From Bradyrhizobium sp. ORS 285 (GTDB lineage Bacteria > Pseudomonadota > Alphaproteobacteria > Rhizobiales > Xanthobacteraceae): a DNA stretch of 64,000 nt. Under the pieces are notes generated by a model. The model was not told the DNA's origin. It ran no database searches and worked only from the letters and a program-made list of their open reading frames with translations. Made by a program: the position numbers and the translations under genes. Location: assembly GCF_900176205.1 (NCBI RefSeq), contig NZ_LT859959.1, positions 6,499,001 through 6,563,000 on the forward strand, written 5' to 3'. Shown one piece after another: positions 1 through 11,200 of the stretch. How positions within the stretch are numbered: position 1 is the stretch's first letter; each line of letters starts with the position of its first letter.

Positions 1-2924
1 CTGACGTCGGGGATCAGCAGCTGGCGATTGATGCCGAAGCCCGCCGAAACTCCGGTCACGAAGAAGAAGCTCGGGCCGCCGAGCGGCGCGTCCAGCACCG
101 CGTAAAGGAAGAAGGACGGATCGCCCTCGTAGGTGGCGTATCCCGCCAGGGCGCCCAGCGAGATCGGACCCATCTCCAGCGACAGCTCGCCGTAGAGATC
201 GACCGGATCGATCTTTCCGACCAGCGCGCCGGAGATCGCAAGCTCGCCCGCCTGCAAAGATGCGCTGATTCCCGCAACGGTGAAGCTCGGCTGAAAACTC
301 GTGAGCGGCGATCCTGCGCCCAGCCCCATCAGCCCGATTTCAAGCGGACCGATCGTGACCGTCGCATTGATCAGCGCCCACAGCTTGGCATCCGTGGTGT
401 CGTAGTGGACACCGACCTTCTGGATCGACACCGGCCCGATGCTCTGCTGCACCGCGAACCATTTGGTGCCGTCGGACGCAGTCGCGGGCGTATCGCCCGT
501 TGGCCGCTGTTGCGCAGGCGGCGTCGGCGGAGCAGCCGGCGCCGGTGCCTCTGCGAGCGACGTTCCCGGAGCCTCTGAGAGCGACGCTGTTGGCGTGCCG
601 ATGGTGATCGACGTCTTGCTGCCGTTGACGTCGAACTCCATGGTGAGCGCGACGCCGTTGGGAAGGCCGGTGGCTGGCGGCCGCGGATAGGCCGCGGGAA
701 ACTTGCTAAAGCCGTCGATGATCTTGCCGGCCTGGGTCTCCGTCAGCACGGGAACCGAGGCCATGCCCTGAATCGAATCCAGCGCGACATCGCCGAACTT
801 GGAGATCGCCGATCCGACCAGCGGCAGCTTCGACAGGAGGATCGACGTGCTCGTCGCCATGCCGAAATAGAACTGCCAGCGGTTGGTCGCGTCGTACCAG
901 ATGGCGACATCGGCGGCGCCCCAGGTCTTCGAGATCGCGCCAAGCAGCAGGATCTGCTGGGTAATGTCGTAGGCACCGTCGACTTCGGTGAGATCGAGAT
1001 CGAGCCCGGGCGGGATGTCGGGCGGCGTGATGCCGACGATGCCGCAGAGATCGGCGATGGTGACGACCTCATCGTCGACCGCCTTCCACTGCATGCTGAG
1101 AACGGTGTCTTTCTGAAAATCGAGGTTGACCGTGAACTGGTTCGATCCGACCAGGATCTCGCCATGGACGTTGCCCGTCCAGGTCTTGGCAGGCGTGCCG
1201 GAATAGGTGATTGCAACGCCGCCGCTGATCTTCTTCAGGATCGGGTCGCTCTCATTCACATAGTCAATCTCGGCCTCGAAGCTGAAATTGCCCGCCGCCG
1301 AGCCGTAGGTCATATCGAGCTTCGACAGCACGATCTGGATGGGGGTTGGAAGACTCACCCCGAAGATGGTCCCGATCTGAGAGATCAGGTCGGAGAGATT
1401 GATCGATTGCCCCGGCTCGCTGCCGCCCTCGAAGGCCCAGTTCGGCGAGGGGTCGTACGCCGCCGTCAGCGCCAGCGGGGCGTTGGCGATGGTGAAATGC
1501 GAGCCGAATTGGAACGATTGCACGGCGCTCGACGCATAGCTGATCGCCATGTCGATTTCGGTCAGCGTGAAGCCCGGGATCACACTGAGCGAGCCGTTCG
1601 CTCCGACATTCAGCGAATACGTGCTCTGCTGGATGTCGGCGGTCGCGCTGAACACCGAAACCGCCATATCGCTGGCCGTGCCGGGCAATTTCAGTCCTTG
1701 GGCGAACTGGCCAAGGAAGTCATTGATGTCGATGACCTTGCCTTGCTGCAGTCCCACCGTCATCACCAGCGACGGATAGGTGATCCCGACCTCGAGCGGC
1801 GCGGTGGCGACGATGAAGTCCGCCGCGACCAGGAGTGAGAAGCCGTTGCCGTCGGGCGGCGAGGTCGAACCGTTCCACAGCACCGGGATCGTCACAGCGG
1901 CGATCAGGCGCTGCAGCTGGAACACGCCGCCGATGACGGTCCAGTTGGTGCCGAGCGAGATCTCGAACTGCAGGTTGGAGATCGACCACGTCTTGGTGTT
2001 GATCGTCGCGAACAGGTAATCGAGCGTGAGCGTGCCGATCGGCGTATTGGCGGCCGTGAGCAGCGTCGCCGGCGAGGTGCCGTAGGTAAATCCGGTGAGC
2101 TGATCGAGCGAATTGATCGGCGGAACACCGCCCGAAGTGTCGAGCTTGACCATGTAGCTGGTCTGGTCGGCGGCGGTGACCTCGATCTGTATCGGCACCG
2201 TCAGCGCCGGCGTGAGCAGATCTGTCGTGATGGCGACCGTGCCTGCGAGCGGCGTCGTTCCGTCCGGCAATGGCACCGGCGAAGGCAGGCAGCCGAGCTC
2301 GAGGAAGAGATCGAGGCTGAAGCCGTTGATCGACGGTCCCTGGATCTTCTGGCTGGTGAGGTGGAAGCTCGGCGCGGCAAAGCCATTGCCGCCGGTCACC
2401 ATCTCGGCTCCGCCGCTCACCGCGCAGCTCGGGCCGAGCAGAAACTCGAAATTGGCGGTGGCCGACTTCGTGGTGTCGATCGTCGCATCGATCAACGATG
2501 CCGACGCCGAGTCGGCTGAAGCCACTGCGATGCTCGCGGCAGTGAACGTCAGAGCGTTGAGCGCGCTGTCGGTCAGGTCGCCGACCGCCGGAAAGCTGGC
2601 GGCCAGGGTCCAGCCTGCCGGCATCGTCGCCGTCACCGCCAGATCGAGCGTGCCACCGCTACCAGTGGTGAAGGTCAGCGTCGCCGGCACATTGGCATCG
2701 ACCAGATAGAACAGAAACGTCTTGCTCGCGAGCTGCGCCGCTGCATAGGTCACGCTCGTCGCGCCGACGGTTGCGACGCCGATCGTGGCCGTCAGCGTGC
2801 CACCGAAGCAGCCGGTGACCAGCGCATCGATCCGCGGCGCATTGGGGATGCCGCCGGGCACCAGCGTCAGGACGCCGCCGGGGCTGAGCCCGTCGATCAG
2901 TTGCTTGATGGCATTTCCATCCAT
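1..2924 (-). CDS. Large DUF6603-like protein, 5' part only (runs off left edge)
   Basis: The reading frame is open from an ATG at 2924 to base 1, giving at least 974 residues with no stop; the C-terminus is outside the window. The sequence is rich in Thr, Ser, Ala, Gly and Val with many short beta-type stretches and no clear signal peptide. Near the left edge the segment FFFVTGVSAGFGINRQLLIP resembles the Gly-rich core I remember from DUF6603 proteins, a poorly characterised family of very large proteins in bacteria and fungi. A Pro/Ala-rich linker lies around residues 765-800. The start is 13 bases after the stop of the upstream EEP gene, so the two are probably co-transcribed. The coding frame is clear; the family is a moderate-confidence call from motif memory, and no function can be given. 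Confidence 0.6.
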   Translation of the reverse strand, partial: MDGNAIKQLIDGLSPGGVLTLVPGGIPNAPRIDALVTGCFGGTLTATIGVATVGATSVTYAAAQLASKTFLFYLVDANVPATLTFTTGSGGTLDLAVTATMPAGWTLAASFPAVGDLTDSALNALTFTAASIAVASADSASASLIDATIDTTKSATANFEFLLGPSCAVSGGAEMVTGGNGFAAPSFHLTSQKIQGPSINGFSLDLFLELGCLPSPVPLPDGTTPLAGTVAITTDLLTPALTVPIQIEVTAADQTSYMVKLDTSGGVPPINSLDQLTGFTYGTSPATLLTAANTPIGTLTLDYLFATINTKTWSISNLQFEISLGTNWTVIGGVFQLQRLIAAVTIPVLWNGSTSPPDGNGFSLLVAADFIVATAPLEVGITYPSLVMTVGLQQGKVIDINDFLGQFAQGLKLPGTASDMAVSVFSATADIQQSTYSLNVGANGSLSVIPGFTLTEIDMAISYASSAVQSFQFGSHFTIANAPLALTAAYDPSPNWAFEGGSEPGQSINLSDLISQIGTIFGVSLPTPIQIVLSKLDMTYGSAAGNFSFEAEIDYVNESDPILKKISGGVAITYSGTPAKTWTGNVHGEILVGSNQFTVNLDFQKDTVLSMQWKAVDDEVVTIADLCGIVGITPPDIPPGLDLDLTEVDGAYDITQQILLLGAISKTWGAADVAIWYDATNRWQFYFGMATSTSILLSKLPLVGSAISKFGDVALDSIQGMASVPVLTETQAGKIIDGFSKFPAAYPRPPATGLPNGVALTMEFDVNGSKTSITIGTPTASLSEAPGTSLAEAPAPAAPPTPPAQQRPTGDTPATASDGTKWFAVQQSIGPVSIQKVGVHYDTTDAKLWALINATVTIGPLEIGLMGLGAGSPLTSFQPSFTVAGISASLQAGELAISGALVGKIDPVDLYGELSLEMGPISLGALAGYATYEGDPSFFLYAVLDAPLGGPSFFFVTGVSAGFGINRQLLIPDV

Positions 2925-2937
2925 GACCAGCTTCCGG

Positions 2938-4710
2938 CTACATGGTGAAGGAGATGACGACGGGCAGATGGTCGCTGGCGAACAGATTGACGAACTCGGC
3001 GACGCGCCGCGCGGCGGTGTTCTGCGCGTTGAAGTCAGGCTGGGTGCTGAAGCGGCCGGCGTTCATCTCGAACAGCGTCACCGTCGAATCGACCATGCTC
3101 GGCAGCGCCAGCGCCGCGTTGTGCACGTAGACGGCGGTCTGCACGTTGACCATGTTCGGAGTGTTGAGGCATTGCGCGATCGGATTGCCGATCATCGGCG
3201 CGCCGCCCAGCGAGCAGGCGCTCATCATGTCGATCGCTCCAGTATTGGCGGCATCAATGCCCATGCCGACGACGCCGGTGCCGAGCCCCCGGTAGAAGAT
3301 GTTGTCGATCGCTTGGGTACGGAAATCGTTGATCGCATTGCCGTAGCGCGCCGGACCGCCGGGGCCGACGGTCAGCGCGCAAATGGTCTGATTGAGCGGA
3401 TTGTCGCCCATGGTGCCGCCATGCGGTGCGGGATTGGCGATCGCCATCGTCGCATTCGCACCGCCGCCATAACCGCTCGGCGTGGCAAAGGCGTCAGTAA
3501 AGGCATCGTAGGCGTAGAATACGTTATCGATCACGACATTGAAGTCGCCGCCGATCAGCGCGTTGTTACAGTTGATCCAGTTGCCGCCGCCTGCCCAGTC
3601 GTAGGCCTGATACATCGGCTGCGAAAAAGCGGCACGCTGCATGCCGCCGGAAGAGGCGGGACTGGCCGACGGGGCGTGATAGCAGATGATCGGCAGCAGC
3701 TGGTCGGCCGCGGTGGCGTGGCCGGGACGATTCACCTTGACCGTGATGTAGGCGGGCCGCCGCGTTCCCGTGCGTTGGGCGCTGCCCGCTGCCGCTCCGG
3801 TGAACTCGATCCAGTTCCAGACATTGCCGCCGAGCGGATTGAAGTTCACCGTGGTGTCGGAGATATCGCCGTTGAAGCGGTCGGGACGGTTGGGATTGAC
3901 CAGGGGATCGGCGCTGTCACGGCCGAACATCGCAAGGCCGAGCGCATTGACCGGCAGGACGACCGTTCCGGAGGCGGGCAACGTCAGCGCATCGGTGAGC
4001 GTATAACCTCCCGGCACCACCACCGGGTTGATGCCCCAGGTCACTGCGTTGAGCGTGATGCCGCCCGCGCCGACCTGCGTGCCGGCCGGCAACACCACAC
4101 CAGCCGCGGTCGGCGTGTTCGCGCCGACAATGCCCTGGCCCGGGATGTTGGTGCCCGCCGGCACCACAAACGGAGTGCCGCCGCCCGGCACAGCCAACGT
4201 TCCGCCGAGTGCGACTCCAGGAAAGGGTATAGGAGGTCCACCGAAGGCGATCGCCCCCTGCATCCGGCAGTCCTGGGACTGGGAGTTCGGCGAAGGCCCG
4301 GCGGCCGCCGGCGGACGAATCGGCGGAGCCGCCTGCATCACGAACTTGGCGATGTTCTGATTCCAGAAAACCGCGTAGCCTTCGTGGTGAGCAACGTCCC
4401 AGTCCGTATCAACCGCGGTATTGAAAGGATCGGCCGGCAGCGGCGGAACGCCGGTGCGCAGCAGCGCGCCCTTGATCCAGTCGTAGTACCAGTTGTTCAG
4501 CGGCGCCGGCAGCGTATTCAGCGTCTCTTGCAGGGTCTGCAGATAGAGATTGCCGATCGCGTTCTGCTTCAGCTCCATAATAAAGAGAACGTCGGGCTGA
4601 TAGGCGGCGACCGCCGATGCGATGAAATTGATGCGCGCCTGCCGCGCGCGATATCCGTTCTGGTCACCGAAGTTCTGGATGTTCCAGTACATGCAGCGGA
4701 TATACGGCAC
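2938..4710 (-). CDS. Endonuclease/exonuclease/phosphatase (DNase I-fold) family protein with long insertion
   Basis: The hallmarks of the EEP superfamily occur in order: YWNIQNFGD near the N-terminus (Asn 10), LFIMELKQN (metal-binding Glu 46), IGGDFN around residue 388, IDNIFYRG around 467, and SDHLPV near the C-terminus. These are the residues that bind metal and cut phosphodiester bonds in DNase I-like enzymes; substrate unknown. Between the Glu and GGDFN motifs is an insertion of roughly 180 residues, rich in Gly, Val and Pro with recurring PAGT-like steps, which is unusual for this family. I chose the GTG at 4710 because AAAGGA lies seven bases before it. A longer ATG start at 4803 exists, but the extra residues look non-coding. 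With the GTG start the protein has 590 residues and no obvious signal peptide. It is followed closely by the DUF6603-like gene. Confidence 0.75.
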   Translation of the reverse strand: MPYIRCMYWNIQNFGDQNGYRARQARINFIASAVAAYQPDVLFIMELKQNAIGNLYLQTLQETLNTLPAPLNNWYYDWIKGALLRTGVPPLPADPFNTAVDTDWDVAHHEGYAVFWNQNIAKFVMQAAPPIRPPAAAGPSPNSQSQDCRMQGAIAFGGPPIPFPGVALGGTLAVPGGGTPFVVPAGTNIPGQGIVGANTPTAAGVVLPAGTQVGAGGITLNAVTWGINPVVVPGGYTLTDALTLPASGTVVLPVNALGLAMFGRDSADPLVNPNRPDRFNGDISDTTVNFNPLGGNVWNWIEFTGAAAGSAQRTGTRRPAYITVKVNRPGHATAADQLLPIICYHAPSASPASSGGMQRAAFSQPMYQAYDWAGGGNWINCNNALIGGDFNVVIDNVFYAYDAFTDAFATPSGYGGGANATMAIANPAPHGGTMGDNPLNQTICALTVGPGGPARYGNAINDFRTQAIDNIFYRGLGTGVVGMGIDAANTGAIDMMSACSLGGAPMIGNPIAQCLNTPNMVNVQTAVYVHNAALALPSMVDSTVTLFEMNAGRFSTQPDFNAQNTAARRVAEFVNLFASDHLPVVISFTM

Positions 4711-5217
4711 GCGTTTATCCTTTGCCGCGGCGAGACCGCGGCCGAATGAATTGATTGCAAAAAGGGAAAGCACTAAGTGGACAACTATTAGTCCAGGTTG
4801 CATAAAAGAACAATGACAATTTGAAAGAGTTTTCGAATATTTAATCTAAGGTTGTAGAAGCGCGGCAGGAGACCGCTGTTACAGCCGCGTGGAAAATTTA
4901 CGACGGGAGGAAACGAAGGGCGATGCGCCCTTTGATTGAGAAGACTGCAAGCAATTATTCCCCCGCCCGCGCACACTGGCCGCGTCTTGGTCAGCCATCC
5001 GGCGCTGCTTCTACGAATGAGTGGGGGCGAGGTTCGCGCTACTTCAGGCAACCGTCATTCGATGCGAACGATTGCCCGCTCGCCGTCTTGTGCTCGGAGT
5101 CGGCGGTGTCCGGCCTGCTTCGAGAGAGGCTGAGCCCGCGGGCCAGTGTGTAGACATCCGGCCCGCGTGCGTTGCGTCATCAACGTTATGCCTCGTAGGC
5201 GATCATCGGACCCGCAT
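4711..5217. other. Intergenic region between RTX gene and EEP gene
   Basis: About 500 bases lie between the stop of the giant RTX gene and the chosen start of the EEP gene. The part next to the EEP gene (4740-4860) is AT-rich and probably holds its promoter. I see no convincing ORF; the short ORFs here lack a ribosome site and coding character. A small GCATC/GATGC stem overlaps the RTX stop codon but has no T-run, so I do not call it a terminator. Confidence 0.5.
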
Positions 5218-8200
5218 CTACGATGCGACAGCGAGTGCGTTCTGCAGGGTGACATCATTGAGCGACGCCAGCGCGGCCGAGGCCACGTCGAACCCTTGAC
5301 CATCCGCCCCGTAGCTAGCCATCGCCTGCACAAGCTGCGACAGCTGCCTATCGGCATCGAACGTCGTCGTCGTTGCCACCGCCTGCTCCAGCGCCGTGAA
5401 CGCATCATTGGAGACCACCGCGGGGCCGACTCCGATCATGCTCGCATCCGATGCGGTCGCCAGGGTGATTGCGGACACCGCGGGCGGATCGACATCGATG
5501 ACGGTCGTGGTCGAATCGACCGCGGCGGAATCGACGGGCACAGAGGACAAATTGGTGACCTTGAAGATCACACCGGCATTGTTCGCACCGCCGGTTTGCG
5601 CCTCTCCCAACAGATTGCCGGCGGCATCCATCGTCAGCTGGCCCGGGAACAGTCCGTTGACGCCGTTGAAGTTCGTCATCGAGATCACCGTGCTGTTGTA
5701 GCCGGCGCCAGTCTTGACAACCTTGAACACATTCCCGCGGCCGAACGTACTGCTGGTCGCGGCTGTGCCGTAAAGATTTCCCGCACCGTCGATCACCAGC
5801 GGTCCAGCATAGGACGAGAAATTGCTGGTGAAAGAAGCTATCAAAGTGGGCGCACTGTAGCCGCTGCTCGTCTTCTGCAGCTCGTAGACGCCGCCGCTGT
5901 TGTAGGCTCCCCCTGTGGTCTGAACGCCGAAGAGATTGCCGTCTGGATCCAGCGTCAGCCCGCCCGCGCAATAGATTCCGCTGCCGAGCACGATCATGCT
6001 GCCATAGCCACTGGCGGTCTTGGGGATCTCGAAGACCGTGGTCGCCGTCGCCCCCAGCAGGTTGCCATCCGAATCCAGGATCAACTGGCCGAACGGCATC
6101 TGCCCGTTTTCGTTGTTGAACGATGCCAAGACGATCGGCGTGCTGCTGTAGGTGGTGCCGGTCTTGACGATCTCATACACGGTTCCGCGACCGCCAACCC
6201 CGCCTAATTGTGTCGTACCGAGCAGATTGCCTGCAGCATCCATGATTGGACTAGAAGGAGAGGAGCCGGTTGTGGCTGGCGTGAACGTAGCCACTGTGGT
6301 CACGCTGGGGTTCCAACCGCTGCCGTTCTTGACGAGCTCGTACACTGTACCGCCGCTGTTGGCCTTAGCCGCGGTCGCGCCAAACAAATTGCCAGCGGCA
6401 TCCATGAACAAGTTGCCGGCCGTTCCGACACTCGCCAAATAAGATGGCGTGCTGCTCCAGCCGGAGCCACTCTTGGCCAGCTCAAAGATCTGACCGCTCG
6501 TTACCGTCGTCCCGAAAAGATTGCCAGCCGCATCGAGGGTCAGACCACCGATCGGAGTGCCATTGTTGCTATTGAACGCATACAGCACTCCCGGACTGCT
6601 GTAGCTCGGCGCGACGTAGCCCGAACTGCTGTCCGACAACGTGAACGTCGTCGTTGGGCTGCTATTCGGCACGCCGGCTGTCGGCGTAAACGTCAGCGCC
6701 CTCAACTGAGCGGTGATCGACGCCGCGCTGCCCGATAGGGTGTACACGCCGTTGGCGCCGCTCAGGCCCGTGCCGGACAGGGTGCCGCCGCCTCCGTTCA
6801 AGGTAATCGTCAGAGTATCCGTCGCGCCGACGTTGAGATCGTCGATCGTCACCGTGCTGAACGGATGAACGGCAGCCTCCGATGTTGTGGTCTGACCGGC
6901 AACCGTGCCGCGGATCGTGGGCAAAACGCCGGCATAGCTGTCGACCACGGCAGCGCTGCGTCCAGTGTTGCCATAATTGTCCACGACGGTCGCAACCAGC
7001 GCGTTCCCACCCAGCTTCGGCAGCGCGACGCCGAGGGAGAAGCTGCCATTGGCCTGAACCGTCGCCGTCCCCAATGTCACGCCGTTGTCCGTCAGGGTGA
7101 CGGTCCGGCCCGCGACGACGGCAGCGCCGGCCGCGGTGACCGTTCCGGAGATAGTCTGGGTCGCGCCATAGCCGCTATGCGACACACCGGTGATCGCAAC
7201 CGTCGGCGGTGTGCTGTAGAGGAAGTCAACAACAGCCGAGCTGGCGCCGGTATTGCCAAGACTGTCTGTCACGCTCGCAACAATGGCATTGCTGCCCTGG
7301 TTCGGTAGCGTGACCGTCGCCGAGAAGCTGCCGTCCGCCTGCACGGTGGCCGTGCCCAACGTGACACCATTGTCCGTCAGCGTGACTGTCTGCCCCACGA
7401 CCTTGCCGATGCCGCCGGCTGTGACCGTGCCGGTGATGGTCTGAACCGCCACGTTGCTGGTCTCGGCTGCGCTCGAGATCGTTACCGTCGGCGCCGCGTT
7501 GTTGCGTAGGTCGATCACCGTGCCGCTGGGGCCGAACTGAAGCAGCTCGACCACGGTGCCTGAGCCAAGGAACTGGTCCTTGACGGTGAGCGTCTCGCCA
7601 CTCGACAGGATGCGGATCAGCAGATCGGTCCCGTTTCGCGTGATGTCGACATCGCTCGGGCTCAGTCCAACCAGTCGAACGACGTCGGTACCGCTGTTGG
7701 TCGCCGCCTCCTGGATCACGTCGTTGCCGGAGCCGGCCCGATAGAGGTAGGTGTCCGCACCCGCGCCACCATTAAGCGTATCGCTGCCGCCGCGACCATC
7801 GATCGTCTCGGCATTCGCCGTTCCGGTGAAGGTATCCGCCGCGTCCGTGCCGATAAAGGCCGGCTGGCTCGCCACGATGCCGCTGATGGTCGGCGCGGAC
7901 CAGCTCACGCCGTCGCTGAAGCTTACAGTCGCCAGCGAACCGCTGCCGAACTGCCCCTTCACGAGGATCGTCTTGCCGGTCGACGCGTTCTCGATCACGA
8001 GATCAGCGCCATTGCCCGGCCGGCTAAGGATCACCGATGTCGATGCAATGTCCTGCATCACGAGGACGTTGTCGCTGGTGTTGTCCTCGATGACGTCATT
8101 GCCGTCAGCGGAGCTATAGACGTAAGTGTCAGCTCCATTGCCGCCGTTCAGATAGTCGTTGCCGGGCCCGCCATTGAGCGTGTCGTTGCCGTCCCGCCCA

Positions 8201-11200
8201 TAGAGGCTGTCGTTCCCCGTCCCGCCGAACAGCGAATTGGCGTCGAAATCGCCGTAGAACGTGTCGTCGCCGCCATTCGCCAGCATTGAGCGGGTAACGA
8301 GCGTCGACCGATTCCAGATCGTGCCGTCGGCAAAATGAACACTGTCGACGCCGCTCCAGGCTGCCCACCCGTTCAGCTGGCTCTTCAACAGGATGGAGTC
8401 CGTCGATCCCGCAATCGACAGTAAGAGATCACTGCCGTTGTTCGCCTCCGACACGATGATGTCGTTGACCGAGATGTCGGCGCCGAGATTGAGGACATCG
8501 GAATCGCCGCTGCCGCCGTTGTCGAGGATGGTGTCCTGCCCGTCACCGCGATTGAACACATAAGTATCGTTGCCTGCGCCGCCTTCCAAGTAGTCGTTGC
8601 CGGTACCGCCAGCCAGCACGTCGTTGCCGTCACGTCCATAGAGATTGTCGTCGCCAGCACCGCCGAACAAGGAGTTAGCGTTGAAATCGCCGTAGAAGCT
8701 GTCATTGCCGGAATTGGCGGAGATGGACAGCTGCCAGATCTTCGCTCGGTCCCACACCGTGCCGTCGGTGAAATGGACCTCGTCGGCACCGCTCCAGGCC
8801 GCCCAGCCGTTCAGCTGGTTCCTCAGATAGACCGCATCGGTGGTCCCGGAGATCGACAATAGAATGTCGCTGCCGTTGTTGGCCTGGCTCACGACCACAT
8901 TGCCGGCACTGATCCCGGCCCCGAAGTTCAGGATGTCGAGCTCGCCAGATCCGCCATTGTCGAGGATGGTATCCTGGCCATCGCCGAGGTTGAACTGATA
9001 GGTATCGTTGCCGTTGCCACCCTCAAGATAGTCGTTGCCGGTGCCGCCCGCGAGGATGTCGTTGCCGTCGCGGCCGTAAAGATTGTCGTTGCCGGCGCCG
9101 CCGAACAGCGAGTTGGCGTTGAAATCGCCGTAGAAGATGTCGTTGCCGGAATTCGCAGCCATCGAGAGCTGTAGCAGCGTCGCCCGATTCCACACCGTTC
9201 CATCGGCAAAATGAACCTCGTCGGCACCGCTCCAAGCCGCCCAGCCGTTCAGCTGACTTCTCAGGAAGACCGCGTCGGTGGTCCCCGAAATCGACAGCAG
9301 AATGTCGCTGCCGTTGTTGGCCTGGCTCACGACCACGTTGCCGACATTGATCCCGGCCCCGAAGTTCAGGACGTCGAGCTCGCCAGATCCGCCATTGTCG
9401 AGAATGGTGTCCTGACCATCGCCAAGATTGAACAAATACACATCGTTACCGTTACCGCCTTCGAGATAGTCGTTGCCGGTGCCGCCGGCGAGGACGTCAT
9501 TGCCGTCGCGGCCGTATAGACTGTCGTTACCTGCGCCGCCCGACAGGATGTTGGCGTTGAGATCACCGTAGAACGTGTCGTTGCCGGCATTGGCCAGCGT
9601 CGACTGCACCACCATCGCCTGGCGGTTCCACACGGTGCCGTCGGCAAAATGAACCTCGTCCACGCCGCTCCAGGTGCCCCAACCGTTCAACTGGTTGCGG
9701 AGCAGGATGCTGTCGCTGGTGCCGGCAATCGACAGCAGCAGATCGCTGCCGTTGTTGACCTGCGCCACGACGATGTCGGCCGGTCGAATGCCAGAGCCGA
9801 AATTCAGCAGGTCCACATCGCTGGTCCAGCCGTTGTCCAGGATCGTGTCCTGCCCGTCTCCAAGATTGAACTGATAGGTGTCGTTGCCGTTGCCGCCCTC
9901 GAGGTAGTCGTTGCCTGCCCCGCCGACCAGGATGTCGTTGCCATCCCGCCCATAGAGACTGTCGTTGCCGTCCAGGCCGAGGAGCATGTTCGGATTGTTG
10001 TCGCCATTGAGCGTATCGGCCCCTGAGGTACCCGGGATCACGATCGGAACGGCGTTCGCAATGCCTGCGCGGTCGAGCGACGTCCCGTCGGCAAATTGTA
10101 GCTTCTCGATGCCGGAGCCGGCTCCGAGGAAGTGATCGTCCACGGTGATGACGGCCCCAGTCGCATTCACCGTGATCAGCAGGTCGTTCTGATCCGCGAC
10201 GGATCGCGACAGCGTCACCTGGTTGCGATTGAGATCGGTCAACAGCAACACGTCCGTGTCGGACGCACTGCCCACGTCACGAATGACGTCGCTGCCATCG
10301 CCGGAGGCGTAGCGGTAGGTATCGCTGCCGCCGGCTCCGAGCAGCAGGTCGTCACCACCGTTGCCTTGAATCACATCGGCACCGTCAGTGCCGGCAATCG
10401 TCTCAGCGCCGGTCGTTCCCGTGAACCAGGCCGCGGTCTGGATCTGGGCCCGGTTCCAGGTGGTGCCATCCGCAAAAGCGATCTGCTCGATGCCGCGGTC
10501 CGTCGAGACGAAATGCGAGCTAACGGTCGTGGTCTCGCCCGTCGCGTTGATCCGAATCAGGAGATCAGCGTTGACGCGAGACAGCGTGACGTCCCCCGAA
10601 TTCAGTCCGACAAGCTGGACCACGTCAGTCGCCCAGCCATCCTCGCTCTCGAGGATCGTATCATTGCCGCCTCCGGCATAGATCCGATAGGTGTCGCCTC
10701 CGCCGCGACCGATCAGCACGTCGTCACCGGCCAGGCCATCGATCACATCGGCCGAGCGTGTTCCGACGAACGTATCGTTGCCGGCCGAGATGGCGTTGGT
10801 GCCATTGCCGCCATAGGCCCGGTTCAGGATCTCCGTCGTCTGCCACACCGTGCCGTCGGCGAATTCGAACGTCGAGATCTCGGAATTCGAATTGAACCAG
10901 TTCAGAATCGTCAAGGTATCGTCGGAGCCGGCCAAGCGAACGACGATGTTGGTGCCATCCGTCTCCAGGCGGAGGTCGGCGGGCGCGACGTCCGGCTTGA
11001 ACAACACGCGATCTGCGCCGTCGCCGCTGTCGCTGATCGTGTCCGCACCATAACCCCGCCCGAACACATAAGTATCGCTGCCGCCGCCGCCCTGCAGCAG
11101 GTCGTTGCCGGCTCCGCCGTCCAGAACATCGGCACCGTTGAAGCCGGTGATCGTATCCGCGCCCGCGGTCTCGTTCTGAGCGATCCATCGTAGCCGCAGA

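Noticed and set aside
2785..4749. 654-codon plus-strand ORF
   Set aside because: It lies antisense to the EEP gene and the start of the DUF6603-like gene; its Arg/His/Asp-rich composition is typical of a shadow frame in GC-rich DNA and it matches no family.
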